A stretch of DNA of 64,000 nt from DATKRB01 sp963794215 (GTDB taxonomy: Bacteria; Actinomycetota; Acidimicrobiia; Acidimicrobiales; RAAP-2): assembly GCA_963794215.1 (NCBI GenBank), contig CAWCCQ010000003.1, positions 248,001-312,000 on the forward strand. Direction: 5' to 3'. Below, one piece after another: positions 9,416 to 18,404 of the stretch. The translations under genes were made by a program, and so were the position numbers. The notes below the pieces were generated by a model. It had not been told where the DNA came from. It saw nothing but the letters and a program-made list of their open reading frames with translations, and searched no databases. Within the stretch, counting starts at the first letter, position 1, and every line of letters begins with the position of its first letter.

Positions 9416-10186
9416 GTGCGCGCGCTGGTGGTCGTCCCGACGTTCAACGAACGCGAGAACATCGAACGCCTGGTGCGCACGGTCCGCAAGGTCGTCCCCG
9501 AGACTGGTGTGCTCGTGGTCGACGACGCCAGCCCCGACGGCACGGCCGAGGTCGTCCGGGGCCTGACCAGCGAGCTCGACGGCCTCTACCTGCTCGAGCG
9601 CAGCCACAAGTCTGGCCTCGGCAGCGCGTACCGGGCCGGCTTCACCTGGGGGCTCGAACGGGGCTACGACGCGTTCGTCGAGATGGACGCCGACTTCTCC
9701 CACGACCCCGAAACGCTGTCCGATCTGCTCGACACCCTGGCCAAAGGCCACGAGCTCGTGATCGGGTCGCGCTATGTCCCAGGGGGCTCGATCCCCAACT
9801 GGTCGTGGCACCGCCATTTGTTGTCGAGGGGCGGCAACGTCTACGCCTCGGCGGTGCTCGGGCTGGGCGTGGCGGACTCGACCGCCGGCTTCCGGGCCTA
9901 CACGGCGGGGCTCTTGCGCCGGATCCCCCTCGAGAGCGTCCGCGCCGAGGGTTACGGGTTCCAGATCGAGATGACCTACCGGGCTCGGCAGGCTGGGGCG
10001 TCGATCGCCGAGGTGCCCATCCGGTTCGTCGACCGGGTGGCGGGGGAGTCCAAGATGTCCTCGGCCATCGTGCTCGAGGCCTTCGGCCTGGTCACACTCT
10101 GGGGGATCCGCCGGTTCGGCGATGCCGTCGGGGCCGCCGCCCGTGGGTCCCGGGCCCGGGCCCGGACGCGGGCCAGGACGGGCTGA
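9416..10186 (+). CDS. Polyprenol monophosphomannose synthase-like glycosyltransferase (GT2)
   Basis: 256 residues, GT-A fold. It has VVVPTFNERENIERL at the N-terminus, VVDDASPDGTAEVV for nucleotide binding, the DXD-type 'EMDADFSHDPE' near residue 85, and GYGFQIEMTYRA with VAGESKMS typical of the dolichol/polyprenol phosphate mannosyltransferase group. It would transfer mannose from GDP-mannose to a polyprenyl phosphate at the cytoplasmic membrane face, making the donor for GT-C enzymes. Several GT-C candidates lie at 45.5-61.8 kb. It lacks the C-terminal membrane domain seen in fused versions and ends in an Arg/Ala-rich tail. Specificity for mannose over glucose is not proven by sequence. Confidence 0.82.
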   Translation: MRALVVVPTFNERENIERLVRTVRKVVPETGVLVVDDASPDGTAEVVRGLTSELDGLYLLERSHKSGLGSAYRAGFTWGLERGYDAFVEMDADFSHDPETLSDLLDTLAKGHELVIGSRYVPGGSIPNWSWHRHLLSRGGNVYASAVLGLGVADSTAGFRAYTAGLLRRIPLESVRAEGYGFQIEMTYRARQAGASIAEVPIRFVDRVAGESKMSSAIVLEAFGLVTLWGIRRFGDAVGAAARGSRARARTRARTG

Positions 10187-10234
10187 GGTCGACCGATCGC
10201 CCGCGAGGGCTCGTCTCTGAGAGCATGGGGGGCG

Positions 10235-10930
<696 letters not shown>

Positions 10931-10958
10931 CCTGCGGGCGCTCGGGCCGCGCCAGACG

Positions 10959-12476
10959 ATGAAGCTCCAGCGCCGGTTGTCGGCGACGATGGCCCTGCTC
11001 CTCGTCCTGGGTCTCGTCATCGCCGACGTCGTCACCTACACCTCCTTGCGCTCCTTTCTCTACGGCCAGGTCGACGAACAGCTCGCCGCCGCCCAGCAGC
11101 AGTCCTACGACTACCTCGTCTTCCTCCAGCACCACGGTGACCACGTCACTGCCCGGGGCATCGGCAGCCACGTCAGCCCGGACGTCTACGTGCTCCTGCT
11201 CGACGCCAAGGGCAAGATCGTCGTCCAGCGGCCCTCAGGATCGCCGAGCAATCCCGATCCCCAGCCCCGGCTCGACAAGCCCTTGCGCGCGGTTGGCGCA
11301 CCGCGTCCGAGGACCTTCGGGCGGCGCGCGGGCACCTACCGCCCAACTTCCGACGTCCTCGACGTCACCGGCGTTGGTGACACCACGGCCAGCTACGCCG
11401 TCGAAGCGGTGGCCGTGCCCCAAGGGACCCTGGTCGCCGCCCTATCGCTCAACCCCACTCGGGACACCCTCGGCTCGCTCCTGAGCATCGAGGCCGCGGT
11501 GTCCCTCGCCGTCGTGCTGGCCCTGATGCTCCTCGGCCTGTGGACGGTGCGGCGCGGATTGCGGCCGCTCGAGGCCATGACCAAGACCGCCGGCGCCATC
11601 GCCTCGGGGGACCTCACCCAACGAGTGGCGAGCGAGGACGAGGCCACCGAGGTCGGTCGGCTCGGTCGGGCGCTCAACGCCATGCTGGGGCAGATCGAAG
11701 GGGCCTTCGCCGAGAAGACCCGCTCCGAGCGCCGCCTGCGTCAGTTCGTCGCGGACGCGTCCCACGAGCTGCGGACCCCGTTGACCTCCATTCGGGGGTA
11801 CGCCGAGCTCCTTGCCAAAGGCGGCTTCGCCGACCAGGAGGGTCGCGAGCGGGCGCTCTTGCGCATCGAGCAAGAAGCCACCCGCATGGGCGGCTTGGTC
11901 GACGATCTGCTGCTGCTGGCCCGGCTCGACCAGGGCCGACCGCTGCTCAACGAACGGGTGGACCTCTGCCAGGTGGCGCACGACGTGGTCACCGACGCCC
12001 GCGCCGTGGATCCTGGGCGACCGATCGAGCTGCGTAGCTCCCACGAAGTCGAGGTGGCCGGTGACCGCGACCGGGTGCACCAGGTCGCCCACAACCTGCT
12101 GCGCAACGCCCTCGAGCACACCCCGAGCGGGACGCCGGTGGAGGTGGAGGTCGCCATCGAGGGCACGATGGGCCTGCTGCGGGTGACCGATCACGGCCCA
12201 GGGCTACGCGACGAGGAGCTGACCCAGGTCTTCGACCGCTTCTACCGCAGCGACACCGCCCGAACGGGAGGTGGTAGCGGCCTCGGGCTCTCGATCGTGC
12301 GTGCCATCGCGGAGGCGCTCGGGGGCAGCGCATCGGTCCAGTCCGATCCCGAGCACGGCGCCTCGTTCACCGTACGGATCCCGCGCTGGTCGTCGGGCAC
12401 GCCCGCCTCGAGGCCTCGTGGCGAGCCCGCCGGCACCACCGCTCGCCGCACCGCTCGGACCACCAGCTCGGCCTGA
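10959..12476 (+). CDS. Sensor histidine kinase (HAMP, HisKA, HATPase)
   Basis: 505 residues. Two membrane helices (about 10-30 and 180-205) flank an extracytoplasmic sensor region of about 150 residues with no recognised ligand fold. HAMP follows (RRGLRPLEAMTKTAGAIASG). The phosphoacceptor is H269 in DASHELRTPLTS. The ATPase domain shows N-box LLRNALEH, G1 DHGPGL and G2 GGGSGLGLSIV. The C-terminal 30 residues are low-complexity Arg/Thr/Ala. It pairs with the upstream regulator. It converges with menF across 36 bases. Confidence 0.9.
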   Translation: MKLQRRLSATMALLLVLGLVIADVVTYTSLRSFLYGQVDEQLAAAQQQSYDYLVFLQHHGDHVTARGIGSHVSPDVYVLLLDAKGKIVVQRPSGSPSNPDPQPRLDKPLRAVGAPRPRTFGRRAGTYRPTSDVLDVTGVGDTTASYAVEAVAVPQGTLVAALSLNPTRDTLGSLLSIEAAVSLAVVLALMLLGLWTVRRGLRPLEAMTKTAGAIASGDLTQRVASEDEATEVGRLGRALNAMLGQIEGAFAEKTRSERRLRQFVADASHELRTPLTSIRGYAELLAKGGFADQEGRERALLRIEQEATRMGGLVDDLLLLARLDQGRPLLNERVDLCQVAHDVVTDARAVDPGRPIELRSSHEVEVAGDRDRVHQVAHNLLRNALEHTPSGTPVEVEVAIEGTMGLLRVTDHGPGLRDEELTQVFDRFYRSDTARTGGGSGLGLSIVRAIAEALGGSASVQSDPEHGASFTVRIPRWSSGTPASRPRGEPAGTTARRTARTTSSA

Positions 12477-12515
12477 GCCCCCTCATGGGAGGCCGGCTCG
12501 GCGTGAGCCCCCTCA
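12466..12515. repeat. Two near-identical 20-bp direct repeats across the kinase/menF gene ends
   Basis: GCTCGGCCTGAGCCCCCTCA (12466-12485) recurs at 12496-12515 with one change, period 30 bp. The first copy contains the kinase stop codon and the second contains the menF stop on the other strand. Probably a small local duplication. Confidence 0.75.
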
Positions 12516-13871
12516 GCCGGCCGCGAAACCCTCACCGGCGGAGGACTGCCCGAGGAGCGCCACCTCGACCCCTGGCAGCATGGCGTCGGCGACCGGCACG
12601 AGCTTGACCGTGGTCTCCGCCAGCTCCGAGGCCGGCACCGAACCAGCGACCACCCCGGCGCCCGCCCACAGGGTGGCCCGCGCCCCGCGCACCGTGGCGC
12701 TGCGAATGCCGATCACCCAGTCCCCATTGCCGAGGTGGTCGACCCAGCCCACTGGGCCGGCCCACGAGCCTCGGGGTGCCGCCTCGAGCCCACGGATGAC
12801 CTCGAGCGCCACGTCTCGGGGGACGCCGCCCACCGCCGGAGTCGGGTGCAGCTCGGCCAGCAACTCGAGCACGCCCGGCGCGCTGGGCCGATCGGGGAAC
12901 GTGGCCAGGACCTCGGTCGCCAGGTGGGCCACCGATCGCAGGGCCACGGTCTCGGGCGGACCGGGGTCCACGACGGTCCCGCCGCATGACCGCAGGCCGG
13001 CGACGATTGCCCGGACCACCAGGTTGTGCTCGACCTGGTCCTTGGTCGACGAGCGGAGCCGCTCGATGGCGGCGCGGTCAGCGACGTCGTTACCGCCGAG
13101 CGCCACCGTTCCGGCCAGCGGGTGGCAGCGGGCAAAGCCCGAGCGGCGCGAGACCAGCAGCTCGGGGGACGCACCCACGAACCGTCCGTCCTCGACGGGA
13201 AAGGAGAAGGCCGTGCAGGCCGGCTCTCGGCGGTGGAGACGGCGTAGGAGCACGGAAGGCACGACCGCGCTGCGCAGCAGCAGGTCGAGACGCCTCGCCA
13301 GCACCACCTTCTCGAGCCGACCCTCCTCGATCTTGCTCACCGCCGCGGCGACCGCGTCGGCGAACACCTCGGGCGCCGGCGTCGCCCGCAGGCTGACCAG
13401 GCGCTCCCGCCAGCTCGCCTCGTCCTGCGTCGGTGGCTCGGTGTCGATCCTCGAGGGGATCGGACCGTGGTCGGCGAGAGTCTCGTCTCTCCCGGCGATC
13501 ACGGTCACCCATTCGACCCCGTGCTCGTCACGGGTGACCACGCGCCGGGGCACCACCAGGGTCGCCGGTGCGTCGGGTTCGAACCCGAACGCACCCATGG
13601 CGAGCGGCCCGGTGCCCGGACCCCCGTCGTCGCCATCGCGCTCGACGGCGGCCAGCCATTCCGCGACACGCGCCAAGGCGTTGGCGTCGGCGAGTCCCGC
13701 ACCCAGTTCGAACGTGGCCGCCACGCCGTGCCCGGCCACGCCGAGGGTCGGGCTCTCGAAAAGGCAACCGTCGTCGGCAGCCAGGGCAAAGATGTCCGAG
13801 GTGACATCGGTCGCAAGCTTGACGGTGCGGGCCCGCAACGCCGTCGGGTCAATCACGCCGTGGGTGGTCAT
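12513..13871 (-). CDS. menF: Isochorismate synthase
   Basis: 452 residues of the chorismate-utilising superfamily, converting chorismate to isochorismate, the first committed step to menaquinone. The C-terminal catalytic half has KVVLARRLDLLL, FVGASPELLVSR, 'HPLAGTVALGGND' with SSTKDQVEHNLVV, and ELHPTPAVGGVPRDVA, the pattern separating MenF/EntC from TrpE. The ATG at 13871 lies seven bases after the menG stop, so maoC-like, menG and menF form one operon. menC lies far away at 38881, and menDEAB are not in the window. A siderophore role (EntC) is possible but the menG neighbour favours menaquinone. Confidence 0.9.
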   Translation of the reverse strand: MTTHGVIDPTALRARTVKLATDVTSDIFALAADDGCLFESPTLGVAGHGVAATFELGAGLADANALARVAEWLAAVERDGDDGGPGTGPLAMGAFGFEPDAPATLVVPRRVVTRDEHGVEWVTVIAGRDETLADHGPIPSRIDTEPPTQDEASWRERLVSLRATPAPEVFADAVAAAVSKIEEGRLEKVVLARRLDLLLRSAVVPSVLLRRLHRREPACTAFSFPVEDGRFVGASPELLVSRRSGFARCHPLAGTVALGGNDVADRAAIERLRSSTKDQVEHNLVVRAIVAGLRSCGGTVVDPGPPETVALRSVAHLATEVLATFPDRPSAPGVLELLAELHPTPAVGGVPRDVALEVIRGLEAAPRGSWAGPVGWVDHLGNGDWVIGIRSATVRGARATLWAGAGVVAGSVPASELAETTVKLVPVADAMLPGVEVALLGQSSAGEGFAAG

Positions 13872-13878
13872 GAACCGA

Positions 13879-14646
13879 TCACGGGCGTCGGGCCTCGTCG
13901 GGGCCACCGACGGCCCGGGGGTCGGGCAGCCCACGGCGGGTAGCCGTCAACAGCTGACTGAGGCCGCCATAGAGCAGCCGGCAGCCAACCGTCGAGAACC
14001 CCGCGGAGCGCAACAGACCACGCAGACCGGCCTCGTCGGGCAAGTAGGCGGTCGAGCGAGGGAGATACCGGTAGGCGGCGCGGTCCGAGAGCGCGCCGCC
14101 GAGCACGGGCACCACCCGGTCGAACCAGATGTGGTGCCCGAAGCGCAAGAACCCGCCCGGGGGACGCGCCACCTCGAGGGCGGCGAGGCGGCCACCGGGC
14201 CGGAGCACCCGGGCCACCTCGGCGAAGGACGCGCCGAGCTCGGTGAAGTTCCGCAGCGCGTACCCGCAGATCACCCCGTCGACCGAGGCGTCGGGCAGGG
14301 GAAGATGCAGCACGTCGGCCTGCACGACCGGTTGGCCGGGCCGGCGGGCGACCAGCATGCCCCAACTCAGATCGGCCCCGAAAGTCCGATACTCGCCCCG
14401 GCGCACGGCGATGGCGCCGAGGTCACCGGTCCCACAGGCCAGGTCGAGCACGAGCGATCCGGGGGCGAGCCCGAGTGCATCGACGGTGGCACGGCGCCAG
14501 CCCTGGTCCAGCCCGAGAGTCATGATCCGGTTCACCAGGTCGTAGCGGGGCGCGATGGTGTCGAACATGCTCCGCATCCGGGCCGTCTTGGCCGGACCGG
14601 TCGGGAGCACGTCGTCGGACACGGTGCGGTCGCTGGTGGTGGGCAC
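13879..14646 (-). CDS. menG: Demethylmenaquinone methyltransferase (MenG/UbiE family)
   Basis: About 255 residues. It catalyses the SAM-dependent C-methylation that ends menaquinone synthesis. The class I fold shows MFDTIAPRYDLVNRIMTLGLD, the SAM loop VLDLACGTGDLG, ICGYALRNFTE, and the UbiE signature region EVARPPGGFLRFGHHIWF. The start is uncertain: GTG 14646 lies 14 bases after the upstream stop, and GTG 14622 would give a more usual N-terminus (VSDDVLPTGPAK). It lies between a MaoC-like gene and menF on the same strand. The C-terminal tail is Arg/Pro rich. Confidence 0.88.
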   Translation of the reverse strand: MPTTSDRTVSDDVLPTGPAKTARMRSMFDTIAPRYDLVNRIMTLGLDQGWRRATVDALGLAPGSLVLDLACGTGDLGAIAVRRGEYRTFGADLSWGMLVARRPGQPVVQADVLHLPLPDASVDGVICGYALRNFTELGASFAEVARVLRPGGRLAALEVARPPGGFLRFGHHIWFDRVVPVLGGALSDRAAYRYLPRSTAYLPDEAGLRGLLRSAGFSTVGCRLLYGGLSQLLTATRRGLPDPRAVGGPDEARRP

Positions 14647-14660
14647 GGGGCGGCGGGTGC

Positions 14661-15122
14661 TCAGCGGTAGAAGCGGTACACCACCTGCGCCACGCAGGAG
14701 GGCTTGGGGGCATTTCGGACCTCGAGCACGACGTCGAGCTCGACCTGCGCCCCCCCTGCGACCTCCTCGACTCCGGCCACCTTCACGCCCATCCGCAGTT
14801 CGGAACCGACCGGCACCGGGGCAGGGAACCGCACCTTGTTGCACCCGTAGTTCACCGACATCGACACCCCCTGCACGTCGAGGAGCGCGGGAAGCAGGCT
14901 GGGCACCAGCCCGAGGGTCAGGTAGCCGTGCAGGATCGGGCTACCGAACGGACCGGCGGCCGCCCGCTCGGGATCGACGTGTATCCACTGGTGGTCGTCG
15001 GTCGCGTCGGCGAACTGGTCGACGCGGGTCTGGTCGACCGCCACCCACTCGCTGTACCCGAGGTCGGTCCCGGCCAGGCCGATCAGCTCGTCGACGGAGT
15101 GGACGGTGACGCTCACGACCAT
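14661..15122 (-). CDS. MaoC-type (R)-enoyl hydratase-like protein
   Basis: 153 residues, single hot-dog domain. The hydratase-2 catalytic signature is visible: FADATDDHQWIHVDPERA followed by GPFGSPILHGYLTLGL, with the conserved Asp and His. VNYGCNKVRFPAPVPVGSEL completes the core. Such proteins hydrate trans-2-enoyl-thioesters or serve as dehydratases in fatty acid metabolism. The substrate is not predictable and its place before menG may only reflect cotranscription. The ATG at 15122 directly follows TAGGAG. Confidence 0.85.
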   Translation of the reverse strand: MVVSVTVHSVDELIGLAGTDLGYSEWVAVDQTRVDQFADATDDHQWIHVDPERAAAGPFGSPILHGYLTLGLVPSLLPALLDVQGVSMSVNYGCNKVRFPAPVPVGSELRMGVKVAGVEEVAGGAQVELDVVLEVRNAPKPSCVAQVVYRFYR

Positions 15123-15177
15123 CTCCTACCCGCGGTCCGACCGGCGCTGCTCGCGACCCTGGCGCTCGTCGTCGGGC

Positions 15178-15543
15178 TCAATGGAACCAGATCCGTTGGT
15201 AGGCACGACTTTGGGGATGTACCAGCAGCGCCAGCAGCACCACCGCGAACACCAGGTTCAGCACGCCGGCAAAGTCGTGGATGACGAAGAACGCCAACAT
15301 CTGCAACCCGAGGTAGACACCGGCCGCACCCACCGCGACGCGATAGGCCCAACGGCGTTCGTTGGCCACCCCGTACGCGGCAGCACCCATCGCGATCAAC
15401 AGCACCAGCAGCACACCCCCCAGGCCGCCACCGGACACGAAGAACGAGAGCAGCCCAAGGGCGGCGTCGATGTACGACAAGATCACGGCCGCTTGGAGCG
15501 TCTGGGGCTGGCTGGGGTCGATCCACTTGTGCGCCGGCACCAC
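15178..15543 (-). CDS. Small integral membrane protein of unknown function
   Basis: 121 residues with four predicted membrane helices (about 20-38, 40-60, 68-86, 88-108). It begins with a short polar stretch, VPAHKWIDPSQPQTLQAA, and ends with HPQSRAYQRIWFH. I do not recognise a family with confidence; small four-helix proteins like this are common in actinobacteria. The start is GTG 15543. It lies 55 bases upstream of the MaoC-like gene on the same strand, so it may head that operon. Confidence 0.65.
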   Translation of the reverse strand: MVPAHKWIDPSQPQTLQAAVILSYIDAALGLLSFFVSGGGLGGVLLVLLIAMGAAAYGVANERRWAYRVAVGAAGVYLGLQMLAFFVIHDFAGVLNLVFAVVLLALLVHPQSRAYQRIWFH

Positions 15544-15580
15544 CTGATTCTGCCAGGGCCCGGGACCCTGCGTCAGTCGC

Positions 15581-15586
15581 TACGCT
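15581..15586 (+). promoter_or_regulatory. -10 element TACGCT, leaderless promoter of the VIT-type gene
   Basis: TACGCT ends six bases before the GTG at 15593, in an otherwise unstructured divergent gap. Confidence 0.5.
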
Positions 15587-15592
15587 CGGGTC

Positions 15593-16308
15593 GTGGAACA
15601 GGCGCCAGGTCCAGCGCACCCCCACGAGCACCGCAATGTCCACAGCGGGGGTGCCCGGGCGGCCATCTTCGGTGTGAGCGACGGCCTGGTCACCAACCTC
15701 TCGTTGATCCTCGGTGTGGCCGGTGCCCATCCGGCGCAGGGCCTGGTCCGCCTGACTGGTCTGGCCGGGCTGGTGGCCGGCGCGTTCTCTATGGGGGCGG
15801 GGGAATTCGTGTCGATGCAGGCCCAACGCGAGCTGCTCCAGCGCGAGCTCGAGATCGAGCGCACCGCGCTGCGAACCAGTCCCGAGGGCGAGTCCCGCGA
15901 GCTCGCCGCCATCTACGAGCGTCGAGGCTTAGACCCGGCGCTCGCCCGCGACCTGGTCGACGGGGTCATGTCGGACCCCGAGGTCGCCCTCGAGGTCCAC
16001 GCGGCGAGGAGCTGGGGATCGACCCGAGCGCCCTCGGATCGCCCTGGTTGGCCGCCGCGTCGTCGTTCGCGGCTTTCGCCATCGGTGCCTTGCTCCCGCT
16101 GCTGCCCTGGCTGTTCGCGTCGGGCACGGTCGCCATCGTGGCCTCCGTCGTCATCGGCGCGTGCGCCGCGATGCTCGTCGGCATGGGCTTGGCCAGCCTG
16201 ACGGGCCGCTCGCCGTTGCGTTCGGGACTGCGGCAGCTGGCGGTGGCGGCCGTCGCCGCGGGTGTCACCTACGGCATCGGGCGAGCGGTGGGCGCCGGGG
16301 TGAGCTGA
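15593..16308 (+). CDS. VIT1/CCC1-family iron/manganese transporter (frame broken)
   Basis: The N-terminal part (residues 1-137) has the family opening ARAAIFGVSDGLVTNLSLILG and 'FSMGAGEFVSMQAQRELL', followed by the cytoplasmic helical segment ending VMSDPEVALEVHA. The rest, EELGIDPSALGSPWLAAASS and three further helices, continues in another frame to 16308. One missing base near 16001-16006 explains the break and gives 238 residues, the usual length. Members move Fe2+ or Mn2+ out of the cytoplasm. The 3' end overlaps the convergent mshD by 40 bases. The start is the GTG at 15593 six bases after a -10 element. Confidence 0.85.
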
Positions 16309-17225
16309 GGGGCGCCGAGCTCGGTCGTATAGACGCGTTGGACCCGGTGGTCGGTGAAGCCCAGCGAGTGGTAGAGCCCGACCGCGGTCACGTTGGACGC
16401 CGTCGTGAACAGCATCCCGACCCGCAGCCCCGCCGCGGCCAGCCATCTGAGACCGGCGACGGTCAGGGACCGGCCCAAGCCCCGGCCGTGGAAGGCCGGA
16501 TCGACCGAGATGACGTAAATCTCCCCCATGGGGGGTGTCGTGTCCGCGTGCACCTTGGTCCAGCACGACCCGGCGAACTGTCCGTCGATCTCGTGCACCA
16601 AGAAGCCCTCGGGATCGAACCACGGCTCGCCCCGACGCTCGACCAGGGTGGCGAGGTCCCAGTTTCCCTGCTCAGGGTGACCGGCGAAGGCCCGGTTGTT
16701 CGTCTCTAGCCACGCCTGGTCGTCTCGGCCCGGGTCGAACGGCCGCACCGCAATGGGGGGACCGGTGCGGACCGTCGAGGCCAACGGCAGGTCGACTCGC
16801 ATCTCGATGAGGTCCCGATCGGGCGTGAAGCCCATCGTGGCGAGCGCCAGGTCGAGGTCCTCGGAGGGATCGGGCACCCAGTAGTGGACCCGTCCGCCCT
16901 CGCGGGCGAGCTCGTCGAGGCTCGCGCGCAGGAGCTCGTCGCGCAGCTGCGACCCCGACTGGTCGAACCTCGGGTCGCTCACCACCTCGAGGCCCCAGCC
17001 TTCGCCCCCCCGGGTGGCCTGCGCATACCCGACCAGCGTGCCGTCGGCGTCGTTGGCCAAGACGGCAAGGAACCCGTGGTGGCCGCCGTGCACAAGATCG
17101 AGCCACTTGCCCTCCGACAGCGCCAGGGTGCCGTCGAGGGCCGCGGTGCGCTCGAGGAGCGCCGAGACCGCGTCGAGGGGAACAACTGCGGCACGGCGTT
17201 GCACGCTCAACGAAGATGGCCCCAC
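16269..17225 (-). CDS. mshD: Mycothiol synthase (tandem GNAT acetyltransferase)
   Basis: 318 residues with two GNAT domains. MshD acetylates Cys-GlcN-Ins to make mycothiol, the actinobacterial low-molecular-weight thiol. The C-terminal active domain has GEIYVISVDPAFHGRGLGRS (acetyl-CoA loop) and 'SNVTAVGLYHSLGFTDHRV'. The N-terminal domain is degenerate, as in the family. The central SCWTKVHADTTPPMGEIYV is the strongest identifier. The GTG at 17225 lies six bases from a TAGCCT hexamer, suggesting a leaderless transcript. The other msh genes are not here. Confidence 0.9.
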   Translation of the reverse strand: MGPSSLSVQRRAAVVPLDAVSALLERTAALDGTLALSEGKWLDLVHGGHHGFLAVLANDADGTLVGYAQATRGGEGWGLEVVSDPRFDQSGSQLRDELLRASLDELAREGGRVHYWVPDPSEDLDLALATMGFTPDRDLIEMRVDLPLASTVRTGPPIAVRPFDPGRDDQAWLETNNRAFAGHPEQGNWDLATLVERRGEPWFDPEGFLVHEIDGQFAGSCWTKVHADTTPPMGEIYVISVDPAFHGRGLGRSLTVAGLRWLAAAGLRVGMLFTTASNVTAVGLYHSLGFTDHRVQRVYTTELGAPQLTPAPTARPMP

Positions 17226-17231
17226 GGACCG

Positions 17232-17237
17232 AGGCTA
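17232..17237 (-). promoter_or_regulatory. -10 element TAGCCT, leaderless promoter of mshD
   Basis: On the minus strand TAGCCT ends six bases before the GTG at 17225. Confidence 0.5.
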
Positions 17238-17323
17238 ACCCGCGGCTGTGGGGCCCAGCAGGGTCCCAACGGCTCGGCCGGCGAGCCCCGGGCTCGGTCG
17301 AGGAGTGGGGCCAGGGCTGCCGG

Positions 17324-17329
17324 TAGCCT
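17324..17329 (+). promoter_or_regulatory. -10 element TAGCCT, leaderless promoter of nth
   Basis: TAGCCT ends seven bases before the ATG at 17337. Confidence 0.5.
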
Positions 17330-17336
17330 GCGGGGC

Positions 17337-18053
17337 ATGGCCCGACCCCGCAGCCTGCGTGGGCGGGCCAAGGAGATCGTGGCCCGGCTGGCCGACGCCT
17401 ACCCCGGTTCGGCCAACGAGCTGTGCGCGCTCGACCACGACAACCCGTTCCAACTGCTGGTCGCCACCATCTTGTCGGCACAGTGCACCGACAAGCGGGT
17501 CAACATGGTGACCCCCGTGCTCTTCGCCGCCTACCCCGACGCGCCGGCGCTCGCTGGGGCCAACCTTGGGGACGTCGAGGAGATCATCAAGTCGACCGGG
17601 TTCTTTCGGGCCAAGGCCCGGAACCTGGTGGGCATGGCCCGCGGACTGGTCGAGCGGTTCGGCGCGGAGGTCCCCGAGGCCCTCGAGGACCTCGTGACCC
17701 TGCCGGGGGTGGGGCGCAAGACGGCCAACGTCGTCCGCAGCGTCGCGTTCGGGCTCCCCGGCCTTCCGGTCGACACGCACGTCGGCCGCTTGAGTCGCCG
17801 GTTGGGCCTCACCAGCGCCCAGGACCCGGTCGTCGTCGAGCAGGATCTCAACAAGCTGGTCGACCCGAACGAGCGGGGTGCGTTCAGCCTTCGGCTGATC
17901 CTCCACGGCCGGGCCGTCTGTGTCGCTCGTGCCCCCCGATGCACCGAGTGCCTGCTCGCCGACATCTGCCCGACGGCACCAACCCTCCCAGGTCAGCGGG
18001 CTGCGGTCGCTGCGTCCTCCCGCGCCCTGCGACGCAGCGCAGCGGGCAAGTAG
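17337..18053 (+). CDS. nth: Endonuclease III (DNA glycosylase/AP lyase)
   Basis: 238 residues. It removes oxidised pyrimidines and cleaves AP sites in base excision repair. ILSAQCTDKRVN and the helix-hairpin-helix LPGVGRKTANVV carry the catalytic Lys (K128). VDTHVGRLSRR holds the catalytic Asp (D146). The 4Fe-4S ligands C195-x6-C202-x2-C205-x5-C211 are complete. About 25 residues of unconserved tail follow. The ATG at 17337 follows a TAGCCT hexamer, which supports this start over longer in-frame options that overlap mshD on the other strand. Confidence 0.93.
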   Translation: MARPRSLRGRAKEIVARLADAYPGSANELCALDHDNPFQLLVATILSAQCTDKRVNMVTPVLFAAYPDAPALAGANLGDVEEIIKSTGFFRAKARNLVGMARGLVERFGAEVPEALEDLVTLPGVGRKTANVVRSVAFGLPGLPVDTHVGRLSRRLGLTSAQDPVVVEQDLNKLVDPNERGAFSLRLILHGRAVCVARAPRCTECLLADICPTAPTLPGQRAAVAASSRALRRSAAGK

Positions 18054-18217
18054 TCGAAAATCCCCTGGTCGCAGCCACCGGATGGCCGCTGACGGCGCCA
18101 GCGGGGGGTCCCCACAACGGCAGCCGCACCGTCCGATCTCGCCGCCGAATGGTTCCCCTCGGACGATCTCCGCCTCGTTGTCGCAGATAGGCGCAGACTT
18201 TGGTCGCTCGGAGGTGG

Positions 18218-18242
18218 TAAAATGTCCTTCGGAACCGGTTCC
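18218..18242 (+). promoter_or_regulatory. TAAAAT hexamer followed by palindrome GGAACCGGTTCC
   Basis: TAAAAT (18218-18223) is unusually AT-rich for this sequence and sits eight bases before the perfect palindrome GGAACCGGTTCC (18231-18242), about where a transcript would start. This could be a promoter with an overlapping operator. No good -35 is visible. Confidence 0.35.
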
Positions 18243-18296
18243 CGCCACCTGGTTCCGTAGAGCGGTGCCCGGGATCCGCCGCCCGGCCCGCTCGAC

Positions 18297-18322
18297 CGAC
18301 GGCGCCCTTTTGGGCGCCGTCG
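18297..18322. terminator. Hairpin, 11-bp perfect stem with TTTT loop
   Basis: CGACGGCGCCC (18297-18307) pairs exactly with 18312-18322 around a four-T loop. It could end transcription from nth or from the element at 18218. No U-tract follows. Confidence 0.5.
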
Positions 18323-18392
18323 GCGCGTCCGCACGGCCACGCGAGCTCCCTTGAGGTTGCCCCGAGCGCGTCGATGGTGCTACTCGGGGTGC

Positions 18393-18398
18393 TACCAT
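18393..18398 (+). promoter_or_regulatory. -10 element TACCAT, leaderless promoter of the toxin-antitoxin pair
   Basis: TACCAT ends six bases before GTG 18405. It overlaps the second of two direct GGTGCTAC copies, which may be an autoregulatory operator. Confidence 0.48.
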
Positions 18399-18404
18399 TC
18401 ACCC

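Larger units (their letters stand above)
18054..18404. other. Intergenic region of 351 bp with regulatory-looking structure, no gene seen
   Basis: No frame here looks like a protein, and the open frames on both strands have no family resemblance. It holds an AT-rich TAAAAT hexamer, a 12-bp palindrome, an 11-bp stem hairpin with a TTTT loop, and near its right end two direct GGTGCTAC copies (18376-18383 and 18388-18395) just before the antitoxin start. A short untranslated RNA is possible. Confidence 0.55.
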
